Below, piece by piece: positions 43,744 through 61,983 of a DNA stretch of 64,000 nucleotides. The first letter of the stretch is position 1. Each line of letters starts with the position of its first letter. The notes under the pieces were generated by a model. The model had not been told where the DNA came from. It was given only the letters and a program-made list of their open reading frames with translations, and ran no database searches. The translations under genes and the position numbers were made by a program. The stretch is taken from contig CM114271.1 in the NCBI GenBank assembly GCA_050084515.1, positions 16,740,001 to 16,804,000 of the forward strand. Direction: 5' to 3'. The DNA comes from Blasia pusilla (taxonomy: Eukaryota > Marchantiophyta > Marchantiopsida > Blasiales).

Positions 43744-44728
43744 ATGTAGCTAGGCTTGATAGATGGATTACGAAACGATTTATGATATTATGGATTGCAA
43801 AAAGGTGCTTTACAATGGGGTGATTTAGCATCCAACCTCTTGATCTTAAAACCAAAAAGATACATAGCATTTATATTCATGTCGTAGGCTATTTGGGATT
43901 AGAGGAACCTAATCACCAGCTAGGGGGGTGATTAGGATGTGCCCTTATCTATCCTTCAAGTACAGATGTCATAGGATTAATAGTTAGATAGATCTTAGAC
44001 TTGAGCACATGACAAACATTGTATGTTGGCAACAATGGGTATTTGTATGATAACTCTCATTGTAAATAGGACACAATGTTAGATAATATCCACATCTTAG
44101 AGGGATTCCTTTATATCCCTATTTAGAGGGGTAAAATGTGACTTATTCTTATGTGATGATCTATGTGTATAGGTCATCATCCTTTAGAAGTGTCATGTGG
44201 TAGTTCATTGAGCTTTCGCTTTGCATGGTGCTACTTACTACTTAGGCTAGTAGTACAACATTTGATTGGTAATTCATGGACTCTTGCAAATAATTAGTGA
44301 TGCAAGGATCATAATGGAGAGGAATTTTGGAAGAATATTTATTCCATTTATCCCTTCTATTTGCATATGATTATCATGGTTGGGCATTTAATTTGGGAAG
44401 ATATAAAATTTCCTATCATCTATTTTAGGATATCTCAACGAGATCTAGTAGACTGCCTTCGGAGAAACTAGAGGAAAGTTTCAAGAGGTTGAGAATGACC
44501 TATTGAGGCCACGGGTAACATAAGAGAGCAAGTTTCCCCTTCGTTTCGGCTCATTCGGAGCCATATAGAGAAACTTACTATTTTGAGTAAGTTTTGATAT
44601 TGAGTATAGTTGACTTTCCACTTGGGGAAGTGATCCTTGAACGGATAAAATAGGTCAAAAGCCAAGGAGGTGATTTGCGAGCATATGTTACCATTGAGAG
44701 AATTTGGGAGAGGGAAGGGGGTATACCT

Positions 44729-44846
<118 letters not shown>

Positions 44847-44951
44847 AGAGCTCATTCTCTCTTTGTTGAACCTCTTGGCATGAGGGGACGGAGCTATGAT
44901 CCTCCTTGCCTTGTGTGTGTAATCCGAGCCTCTCACTAGGAGAGTGGGTTT

Positions 44952-44956
<5 letters not shown>

Positions 44957-45022
<66 letters not shown>
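44957..45022. repeat. (AG)33 microsatellite in the el3 LTR
   Basis: 66 bp of AG, right after GGGTTTGGTTG. In el2 the matching site (about 32200-32215) has only CTCTCTC. Confidence 0.97.
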
Positions 45023-45024
<2 letters not shown>

Positions 45025-45240
45025 GTGTGTGCACCATGGAGAACTTGTGTGAGATCTACTTGATGTACAAAGAGATAATGAGCTCTCAAACTCATTCTTT
45101 GAAGAATTTACCATTGGAGATATTTTGGTATTTCTAATCTCGATGTTTGGATGCCATGAGTTAGCATGTGATCGTGTGTGTTTGTGTGTATGTTCGATGA
45201 CAATGATGTATGTTGTGTAGCGATGTATATACGCATAACA

Positions 45241-48200
45241 TTCTGTTTGGTTGGCTTCTACTATGACTATCAATAAGTTTTATGTAAAAAAGATATAACT
45301 AAATTAGATGAGAAGGAAGGCTTCTTCCACCAATGCAGTGCACGGGCACCGACGAGTGTTACCTTATCCCAACAAGGAACAAGAGTTTTCATCCAGAGAA
45401 TGTTGGAAAGTGATGTTTCTCTCCATGTCGAAAACTAAATGTTGTAACCCACAATGCTGTTTATGAAAAAGAAACTTAAATACAAAAATTTCGTATAAAT
45501 ATAATAGCATAATACCCATGCTATGCACATGTGAAGATTTCTTGGCATATGTTAAATTTCGACATGTTGCTATAATCATTCCTTTAATCTAACACATGTC
45601 TAATCTAACATCGGAAGAGAGATTAGAGAAGACATGCGTCAACGCGGGAGGAAGGTTTTTTAACTATGTAGATAACACCAAAACACTTTGCAAAGTAGGG
45701 CACGGTGCCTCTAATTTCTGAAGTTAGTACAGAGTGAACAGGGACGGCAGCAATAGATTTATTTAAAATAAAATAGAATAAAAGAAAAATTTTAATCCGT
45801 TTCGGAGAGGACGGCAGAGACTTGTGCTGTGATTCGTCGTTTGCTACGAGGAGCAGCGATGAATCCCCGACTTTGAACTTCGAAGTTTGAAGGTAAAAAA
45901 GAAGAAGACCGCGTTCGTACCAACCCCATCCGGAACGGAAAGCATGGGACGGTACGTCGTAGGCGAACCAGGACGTCAGGCGCTTGTTGGAAAACTGTCG
46001 TTTTCGGACATCGTCACCGTTAGATGGGACATCGTAGGTCGGGGAAAGCTGCTGCCGCTGGTGTGCTCCCAAGTGTACCGGACGTATAATTCTGTGGGAA
46101 ACGCCGTCCGGGTGTCGCAGGGGGAGGGGAGGGACAAGTAGTCGTGCGAGACGGCTCGTGTCCGGGCGGACGAGCCGGTGGTAAGAGGGCGAAACGCGGA
46201 CAGATGTCCAGAAGCAGAGGGCGAAGGTTCGGGTTTTTCTAGACTTCCAGTCGTGCGCGCACACGCACGAGGACCTGTTACCGTCCGTCAACGTGGAGTC
46301 GCTGCGGTGCTGCTCGTGGGGAGATTTCAGTCGACCGAAGACGAGCCGTCCGATGGAGTATCGGACGTCGCTCACGCCGGCATCTGTCGCGGGGAGCCGA
46401 AGGCCCGCTGGCGTACGCCATCGCAACGGCAGTCACACGCGCCGTCGGCCCCTGACGACGCGTCTCTCGTCCGTGACCCGTCAACGGTACCTGCGGTCGG
46501 GACCGTCGGGGCTCCCGCTGCGACCGGCCCGCGGGAGCCCGACGTGGCGCGCGACGGTGGGGGTCAGCGCGAAGCGAAGCTCCTACCTCATTCCCCGTCG
46601 GATCTGCTGCAGGGGAGCGGCAGAGGAGAGGGCAGAGGAGACAGAGAGAGAGGGAGCCAGAGGATGAAGAGACACTGGTGTTGCTGCCACAGTTGGCGAC
46701 TCGAGGGGAAGGACAAAATCGTTGAGGAGGGAGGCGGATCTGGTGAGGGGAGGCGGAGCGGTGACATCAATTGTAGGCATGCGGAGTTGTTTATTACGAC
46801 AGGAGGAGGAGGAGGAGTAGAAATTCGGGAACGGAAGGTGTCGTGGTAGCGTAGCAGTAGCTGTAATATATGTAGGTTTGGGGAGGGAGTTCTGTGAGGA
46901 GGTGGACAGTACGGATTTCGAATTTCGTCGATTTTGAGGTCGGAAATAGGAGCTGTGGACTTGGAATGGCTGCACGTGGTTTGGGAGTAGCGCGGAGGTC
47001 TTTGGATTGCCGTCACGTTTTGTGATGGGATTTAGGATCGGTTCGTGCAGACCCGTGGAACTGGAAATTGTAGTTTTTGAGAGAGGCTCAGAGAGGATCC
47101 GGGGAGCTGGATGAGTGTGGGGAACTGAATAGAGCTGTAGTAAGAGTTAGAGACTTTTTCAAGGAGCTTGTGGCTCGAATGTCACTGTTCTCTGTTAGAT
47201 TTGCGGTGGCTATTTAGGTTTGATTGCTCTGTGCGCAGAGCGCGTAGGCGCGGATCGCCGGGACAGTGTTTAGGCGCCGGTGACATACCGGTGATTTTTT
47301 CCACCGATTCGTGCACTGCCGAAGTGGTTGCCATGATTCTTCTTGGGTATACCCTCCTACTTGTGATACAAAGTGCATGAGAGCCTCATATGTACCACTT
47401 GTCACCGGTTGGCCTCCCGTAATTTAACGTTACAATAGAAGTTGTCATACGAGGACGGTGTTCGTGTTGCAGACTCCCTACGTGGTTTATCTTATTTCTC
47501 TCGCGGTTTCCTAATTCCGTCTGAATTTTGTGTCGCCTCTTAGCTACTATTTTTCTTCAGTGTTTGCCGCTTGAGAAATCTGAGGGAGCGGAAAGTTTCT
47601 AAGACCTCCAAAGTAAACACTCGTACTTGGAATTTGCAGCTCTGATCACCCTACTTCTCACGATAGACCCTTCTCCTTACCGGACTTATTTGAAAGCTAA
47701 AAAATCTTCGGCGACATCCCGACATTTCGCATGTCTACAAGGTCATTTTGAGCACTTCAGCATTGATCGACGTGGGACGAAGACGTGGTTGAAAGCGGAC
47801 AGTTTTTTTTCGGGTAATGCACGGCCTTTTTGTGGACATTTTTTGTGAGCCTTGCGTTTCAGCTGTGGGCGATTCATGCTTGTGTTTTCCGGATGTTGCT
47901 GGACCAATTCCGTAAATGCGGAAGAGATCGATGGACTTCTTCGCTGGCCCAAAACTGCCGTTGCAGGTTGCGTATGGGTGTGTTACTTGAGCTTACAATT
48001 CCTACAGAAAATCGTCCTATAAATTAGTCTATGTAATTTCCGGAACTTCATTTTTCTTCCCGTAGGAGTATTTTTTATCCTTCCACATTGAGCAGCTCGT
48101 TAGCGAGTAGCCCCGGATCGTTGAAGATCGCAATTTGAGGGTGGGAACATAAGCTGATTTTTTCAAAAGGAGATGAAGCTGCGACATCGACCGAAGTGGG

Positions 48201-48261
48201 AGTTGGAAACTGATTATTGAAACCAATTGGATACTACACGTCACATAGAGTAAGCTACACC
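45241..48261 (+). promoter_or_regulatory. 5' flank and probable leader of the BAGP1-like gene
   Basis: Gene-free. 45880-46700 is GC- and CpG-rich, unlike the AT-rich DNA to its left, and resembles a promoter. Long frames on both strands here have random-looking composition and no domains. The transcript start cannot be placed. 47600-48261 is probably untranslated leader or a 5' intron. Confidence 0.45.
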
Positions 48262-55533
<7,272 letters not shown>

Positions 55534-57360
55534 GAATGAAAAGATGGAGGGATTTTCATGGTAAAAACTGGAGTATTAAACGACTGTGAAGTCATGGTGG
55601 AACAGATGTGCACACTCCGGGTCTGCGTCGGCAGAATTCCCTACAAGCTCTACTTTCTTGAACTATCTATGAGCTATGTGGAGGCTACTACCCGTGAAAA
55701 ACTTGTAGTTCCAGTCTGGTGGATTATAGTGGGCGATCTGTTGCTATTTCAAAGCAAAAGAGACGAGACCTTCTATACTCTCCACCCTGTGTCTAGTGGT
55801 GGTTGAGAGGAAGGTGCTAGGGCTGTGAAAGATGCGAAGAGTTTCACCTACGACGGCGGAGTGTCTCATCTTTATGGGACAAGCCGGATACAGGGTGTGA
55901 AGTGTTTACCAGAGCCAGCAGGTCCTTTGCAAGGATCGAATATATCCTTGTTTGATAATTGATGTTCCAAAGCGTAAGCAAAGAGAACTCAACCTCAGAT
56001 GCGATTGTCATCGTAGAACATATGACATGAGTGGCTCAGCAGGAGAGCAAAGTAGATCCCAAAGGTTTGTACTTTACGGACAGTCAAATGGAAAAATGAG
56101 AAATAATGTGAATGGCTAGTATGCGGATATTTATTATTGAGACCATGCATGGACAAGACATAGAGCGGAAAGGGGACTTGTATATGATGATGGAGTAACT
56201 TTTTCTTCTGATATTGCCCAACTTTCATCTTTGTTCTCTTAACTTTCCTTACAATTTAGAACTGCTAGATAATTGGAGACACTGACTTTAGTGGTCTCTA
56301 TAGGCAGGTTTACCGGTTTTAGAGAAAGCTCGAGCCTGAGATCACACAAGATAATAAAGTACTGGGGTACATATTCCTGACGGGTACCGCACAGCTGAAA
56401 ACATTGAAACGCATAGACTATCAATTCCTTGTCCAGTCTCTTGTACTTGTACATTAAGAAAATGACCAATGTAACAAGTCTGGTTTGAAGGTCTTGTTCA
56501 CAGTGTATCGATCCATACATCTTTTTGGATGTGAATATCTTCACCCATGTTTCTATATTCGACTTTGCATTCAACTTAATTGCTGTGTTTATCACAGCTG
56601 CTGCAGGGGTGAAATTTCTTGTATTTCAGTGATTGTTATGGATATAGGTCGGCTGTTGCCCAAATTATTTGCTCCTTTTCTTAGTTTCCAAGTGACAGAC
56701 ATCTTACCTTCAGTGGCGTCTCACCAGGACGGACTGAAATTTTGTGTCTATTACAATGGAAGGCTGGAATAGAAGCTTCTTGTAAATAGATTCTCGAAAG
56801 TGAAGGGTATTCCAGAAAATGACCACACTAATGAATCAATACACTCCCTCAATCTAGAAGAGTTTAGATTGTTTTGACATAGGCTTGTAGAGCTTTCAAG
56901 ATTTTCTTAAAGAAACTGTTGGCTACAGGCTTTCTGTCACAGATTACTCCACTTGAAACCTCGGGTGACCTGCCATGGTTGTCGTTTGCCTATGCATAAC
57001 ATGTGCCTTCACTTGGGGCAAAATTTGCCATCACCACCTAAAGATCTCTGCCCACAATCATGCCTCACATTCTCACCACCAATCTTTTCTCAGCAATGGA
57101 GGTTTGGTGCAGTGAAAGTTTCCTCTCAGCCCCTAATGAAGATCACATACCTCCTCAGAAAAACCTAGGGCACCAGATTTCATAATGTAGCAAACGATTC
57201 TTGAATTAAGGAAAACAAGACCTGAATAAAAGTAGATTGGGGAATCCATCGTGGTTAAAAAAAGGGGGACTCGAAAATTTGAATATAGTTGAGACTACAC
57301 ATTAAGGGTAAAGAAAAAGGGGGAGCCCCTACAAGCTAAACTCTCAAGAATGAAGCAATA
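55534..57360. other. gene-free stretch 3' of the BAGP1-like gene
   Basis: Likely 3' UTR at the start, then sequence without a supported gene. The open frames here (for example 55558-55806) have no domain and no splice support. Confidence 0.5.
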
Positions 57361-57361
57361 T

Positions 57362-57488
57362 CATTCTACCTTAAGAGGGTAGAATGAATACTACTACCAT
57401 TAAGAGGGCTTCCAATAGTGGCATCTCTCGTGACCGAGCTTGCCTCATAAGCCCATTAAGAGGGCTTCTAATAGTGGCATCTCTCGTG
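57362..57488. repeat. short direct repeats and a hairpin
   Basis: CATTCTACC...GGGTAGAATG (57362-57388) is an inverted repeat. CATTAAGAGGGCTTC(C/T)AATAGTGG with the following CATCTCTCGTG occurs at 57399-57432 and 57454-57488, and CTCATAAGCCCATT follows each copy. A local duplication with period 55. Confidence 0.8.
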
Positions 57489-58700
57489 CCTCATAAGCCC
57501 ATTGCAAAGCTCGAAGCAATGGTGTGCAAGTAATTAATTGTTAACTTGGTGTGGGATGTCCCCCTAATACTCGTGGAGCTAGGTCATTGCCAGGTCCCAT
57601 CTACTTGTACTCACGTTAACGTTGGAATAAAATGCACGTAGATGGGGTGGGTTTGTAGCCTAGTTTGACATAGACTACTTTTCTGGTGCAAATTTTAAAG
57701 AGTTTAACAAAAGAAGAATCTTGCCCTTTATCCAATGACCCTCATCCAAGAACTCTTATCATGAATCTTTCAATTCTTTCCTTGTCCATCATAAGGGTAT
57801 TCTTATCTAGTTTTAATTGTTCGCCTTAGAATACCATGGTGACACAATGTTGAAAATAAAGAATATCAATGGAGAACCATATAATACAAGAAGGTGGAAC
57901 TTGATGGTCCTTGAGGGAATAATGAGCATGTGTTTTGAGGAAAATATGAGAAGATGCATATGGTCTGGGTCGCGACCGCTAACACATGAAACATTCAAAC
58001 TTGCTTGTGTCTCACATCTCATGTCTCCTCCAAGGCACATCCATCCTAGTGTGAGCTTACTAGAGTCATAATGTCCCTACATTAGGGATGAAACTCCAAA
58101 AGACACGGATTCCTTTTTTACTAGCAATCCTATCCTTGCATCGACGCACGTTTGGTTATGAGGCTCGTGACAAATGAGGGTGTGTTTTGGGGAAAGTATG
58201 AGAAGATGCATGAAAGTGCTCAAAAACTTCCATTGCAAAATTGATAAAAAGATTCGTCATATGTCTCGCCTCATAATCGACTCCTAGGGTCTTATTTTGC
58301 CATAAAATTTTCTTGCATATATAGCTCTACATCAAATGTGGACCACATCACTCCAATTAAGAAAACCAGCTCATAGACATAATTAGATATGCTTGCCCAT
58401 CTAAAAACAAACCTGAGTCACCAACAATCTTAGTATTAAAAAAAATGATGTAAAAAAATTTATATTATTATTAGAAAATGATTTTTTGATTTGTAAATAC
58501 TTCTTCGTTGGTAAGAAAATGTTTCACATGTCATAGACAAACCAAAAAAAGAAGAATTTGTGTATTATATTTTTATTCCTTTCATTATTTCTTATAATTA
58601 TTTCTAATCTCCGCGAGTACCTTAATAGAGATTTAAAAATTCAAAATTAGCTCAATTACCTACCCATAAATACCACTCCCGATGAAAAATCCGAACTTTG
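57489..58700. other. gene-free stretch
   Basis: No supported gene. A ~30-bp motif (TGTTTTGRGGAAARTATGAGAAGATGCAT) occurs at about 57932 and 58186, hinting at an old duplication or transposon relic. Confidence 0.45.
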
Positions 58701-58735
58701 AAACGCCGGAGGAATGACACGTGGCGTGCGTGGGC

Positions 58736-59221
58736 GTGCGGTGTGTCTCTCTCTCGCGAAAAGAAACGAGCGTTCCCATATCTTTCCCATCTCTCTCTCC
58801 CTCGCGCAGCGCCAATAGCATGCGCCCGCCCGAATGATGGAGAAAGAAAGAGAATCAATCTCACAAACCGCAAAGAGAGAGAGAGAGAAGAATCGCGTTC
58901 GCTCATGGAACGACAGAGAGAGATGTAATGCGGAGGAGGAGGTCCAACAGAATTGAGAAGAAGAAAGAAAAAAGTACAGAGAGAGCGAGAGAGAAGAGAA
59001 TCGAGAGACATCCAATTGAATTGAGAATAAGAAAGAGAGAGAGAGAGAGATTGAATTGAGAGAGTGAGCTAGCGAGCGGGACAGAAGCTCCCACTGAGAG
59101 AGAGAGAGGGAGAGAGGAGAGGAGAAGAGAAGAGAAGCGCTTGCGCACAGAAACGCCTTCTCAGAAAGAGATTGAGCTGAAAGAGAGCGAGTGAGCGAGC
59201 GACACAGAAGCTCACACTCAC

Positions 59222-59265
<44 letters not shown>
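58736..59265 (+). promoter_or_regulatory. GA-rich leader of the DUF2358 gene
   Basis: About 500 bp dominated by GA and GAGAGA words, ending in an uninterrupted (GA) tract at about 59225-59265 that abuts the ATG. The frame that runs through it from 59191 begins at GTG, not ATG, so it is treated as leader. Confidence 0.6.
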
Positions 59266-59271
<6 letters not shown>

Positions 59272-61983
59272 GCGCAGACGCTAGCCTGCAGCGCATTCTA
59301 TGGCCACAAGAGCAACTCCTTGGGATTCTCCAGGTCCTCTGTACTTGCGCCAGTAACTCTCCAGTCCAGACCTCTCAAAGACGCATCTCCATCGTCACCA
59401 TCTTCATCTTCTTCTGCCAATTCCAGTTCCAGCCAAGGGCGGAAGGTGAGGAGAGTGGCGGTTAGCAAATCAGAGGAGCAGAGGACACCCCCAACTGCAG
59501 AATCCAGCTTTTTGGTGAAATTGGCGTGGTATGGATCAGAAGCATTCGGTAATGCAGTCTCTGTCTTCCGCCCCAAATCGGATGATAGTGAATCGGCAGA
59601 CGCTCCTGGAGAGCAGAAATTTGAAGGGCGAATCGAGAGGTCAGATGCGGTGGAGCTCATCAGAAAGGACTACGATCGTTCCTATTTCGTCACCGGTGTT
59701 TGTCCCCCTCTGGCTCACTCACAGGGAGAGCGACTGCAATGGACTGCTGTTGGAGAGGGGAATCAGAATTGAGTATAGCATTTGCTGGAGCGAATGACTG
59801 CATGTGAGGAGTTGAAACTTGAATGTTGTTGGTGAGGGACAAGGGCCGAGTAGAGAGATTTCTGGAGTCACATGTGAATGGACTGAATTTGAGAACTTGT
59901 CAAAAAGAGAAGAGCACGAGCGGCTGCATTGACTGCTGTTGAGGAAGGGAATCAGAATTGAGGGCTGGAGTCATCAGCAAGTGACTTCACTTGAGGAGTT
60001 GACTGCTGTTGTGGAGGGCAACGGACTGCGTAGGGGCAGCAGTTAGCTGCTGGATTTGAGAAGTTGTCAATGCGAAGGACACGAGTGCTGGAGTTTAGTG
60101 CTGTTGATGAGGGGAGCGAGTGCATGTGACATGTAGTTAACGAGAGGGGCAAAAGTGCCTGCAATGGAGTGGTGTCGGGCTGTGGGGAGAGTAAACAGAA
60201 GTAGTAGAGACTTCCTGGATTCAGTCAATAAGAGGACCTGAAGAATATGTCGTTGTGCCATTATGCAGGAAAAATGGCGACAGGCATCTATGAGGAGAAC
60301 TGCGAGTTTGCAGATCCATTTGTATCGTTCAAAGGATTGAATCGATTCAGACAGAATGTGAGCAATCTCGGCTCCTTCATGGAAGAGTCATCTCTCAAGC
60401 TCACGGATTGGCAGGAGTATGAGGTGGGTGGACAGGAGAAAAACTTCTTGTTGCACTCTTCAAATTCAGACCAGCTAGTGCCTGGATGAAGCACTTTTCA
60501 GATTCAAGGTCCATACGTGTGAGCACAGTTTTCTAGGCTTCTAGGACACTGGATCAACCACTCTTTACTCACGAGTTCTGCATATTTCAGAGGTTTGGCT
60601 AGCCTGGAAGCTCCCTCCCTTCTGTGAATCTTCTTAGATGCGTTGTCTAGGCTTGTAGGTCCATGGATTAAACACTCTTCAGACATGAGTTGTACATATA
60701 GTAGTGGTTACAATAGCTTGCCTGCTCCCTCCCTCATCTCCGTGTGTTGGCCCAGTAACGTAGGTCTGGTAGACATTGGATCAAATACTTTATAGACACG
60801 ACCTCTACAGATCTCAGTTGTCTCGTCTCGCTACCTTGTCTCTGCCTCGGACCCCAATTATATTGTTTGTGTCTGTCCAATGTTTGAGAATCTGGTTCTT
60901 GGTGGGTTCATCCCAGTTCAGTAAAGTGTTCGACTATATTATCCTTAAGTTGTTATTCTGCCCATCCCCTTTTCATTGCATGAGGAATGCTCTCTCACTG
61001 TCACCCAGGCATGAACTAGGATTCTGGGTTGCAATGTTGCAGGACCGAATTTATGCAAGATGGCGGTTCAACTGTGTACTAGCACTTCCCTGGAAGCCAA
61101 TTTTAGCTGGTGAGTCTTTCACCCACTCGACCCAGAGTGTGTCTCTGCCTCGCTCTGGCTGCCTTCGGGATCGCCAGTCTCTTAAAGCTGTAGACATGAT
61201 GTTTGAGAATGTTTATAATGCCCGTTCCAAAGTTGATCGAATCGTCCTGACTTCAAATCTCAAGTGAGAAACGAGATGGAGATCAGGTTGGCCTGAGAAC
61301 ACAGTGAGGGTTTGTGCTTCACTGCCTGTCCTTCAACTTTTCAATGTGGACTGTTACTTGTGCCGAAAAGCTCTTCGTCTTCTTGATCCCACAGGGCAGC
61401 ACTGCAGCAATTATCGGAGTTTGTGGTGGAAGGTGTAGCTTTAGCTTTGCCCAGATGGTCTTGGTAGATTAGCAGTCGTCGGTGAGTGGTGTTGGAAAGG
61501 ACACTAGGAAAAATGAAGGGTGATTAATCTGGTTGTGTTTGTACTTGATGCAGCCACTGGTAGTACGGAGTACTTCTTCAGCAGCGAATCTGGAAAGATT
61601 TACAAGTACACCATCTCCCTTGGGTTTCTCATGCCATTCTTCTCTCATCCTTCATGAGCTGATTCCCTCCCACTAGAGCTTCAACACTCTGGTGGCTTCA
61701 TATCCAATTTCCGATGTCACAGTGTCGCTCCCCAAAAGGCTTCGCTACCAGAGCTCTAATGTTCTGAATCTTCTACTCCCTCTCGATTCAGCTCTGGAAC
61801 TGGTCAAGCCCCATGTCCGGCTTCAATTTTAGATCTTGCTGTGCTTCCCATGGTTTCCCAAATGTCTAGCTTTAAGAGACCCTCATGCCGTGTCTGTCTG
61901 TGTGTAGGCATGTGGAGTCCTGGGACATTTCTCCAGCAGATGGTGTTCGGCAGCTCTTCAAGCCCAATCCACGACTGAAGTGA
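59266..61983 (+). CDS. plastid-targeted DUF2358 (NTF2/SnoaL-like) protein
   Basis: Exons 59266-59695, 60269-60423, 61043-61109, 61554-61605 and 61908-61983 join through GT-AG introns into one frame of 780 nt, 259 residues. Residues 1-70 are Ser/Ala-rich with Arg and almost no acidic residues, a plastid transit peptide, with likely cleavage near RRVAVS. The rest matches the plant DUF2358 family: AVELIRKDYDRSYFVTG, YEENCEFADPFVSFKGLNRFRQN, RWRFNCVLALPWKPIL, STEYFF, GKIYKHVESWDI, then RQLFKPNPRLK at the end. The fold is the NTF2-like cone; no reaction is known, and none is claimed. Start: the ATG right after the GA tract. Introns 1 and 2 hold degenerate repeats of their own. Confidence 0.9.
59739..60130 (+). 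repeat. degenerate repeats in intron 1 of the DUF2358 gene
   Basis: GACTGCTGTTG followed by a GGAAYCAGAATTGAG-like block occurs at 59742 and 59931 with high similarity. Shorter versions are at 60001 and 60096. The copies are separated by 70-190 bp. Confidence 0.65.
60533..60840 (+). repeat. ~114-bp tandem repeats in intron 2 of the DUF2358 gene
   Basis: CTAGGCTT(C/G)TAGG...CATGGAT or CACTGGAT, then ACTCTT, GAGTT and CTCCCTCCCT, recur from 60533 and 60647. A more diverged third unit begins at about 60760. Confidence 0.65.

Noticed and set aside
45623-46426. 267-codon minus-strand frame in the flank of the BAGP1-like gene
   Set aside because: Composition looks random (many Arg, Ser, His), no domain, and it overlaps a CpG-rich promoter-like region with open frames on other strands too.
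48217-48261. N-terminal extension of the BAGP1-like protein
   Set aside because: The codon at 48217 is TTG; the first in-frame ATG is at 48262.
59191-59265. N-terminal extension of the DUF2358 protein through the GA tract
   Set aside because: The codon at 59191 is GTG, and a Glu-Arg repeat would not suit a transit peptide; the ATG at 59266 begins one.
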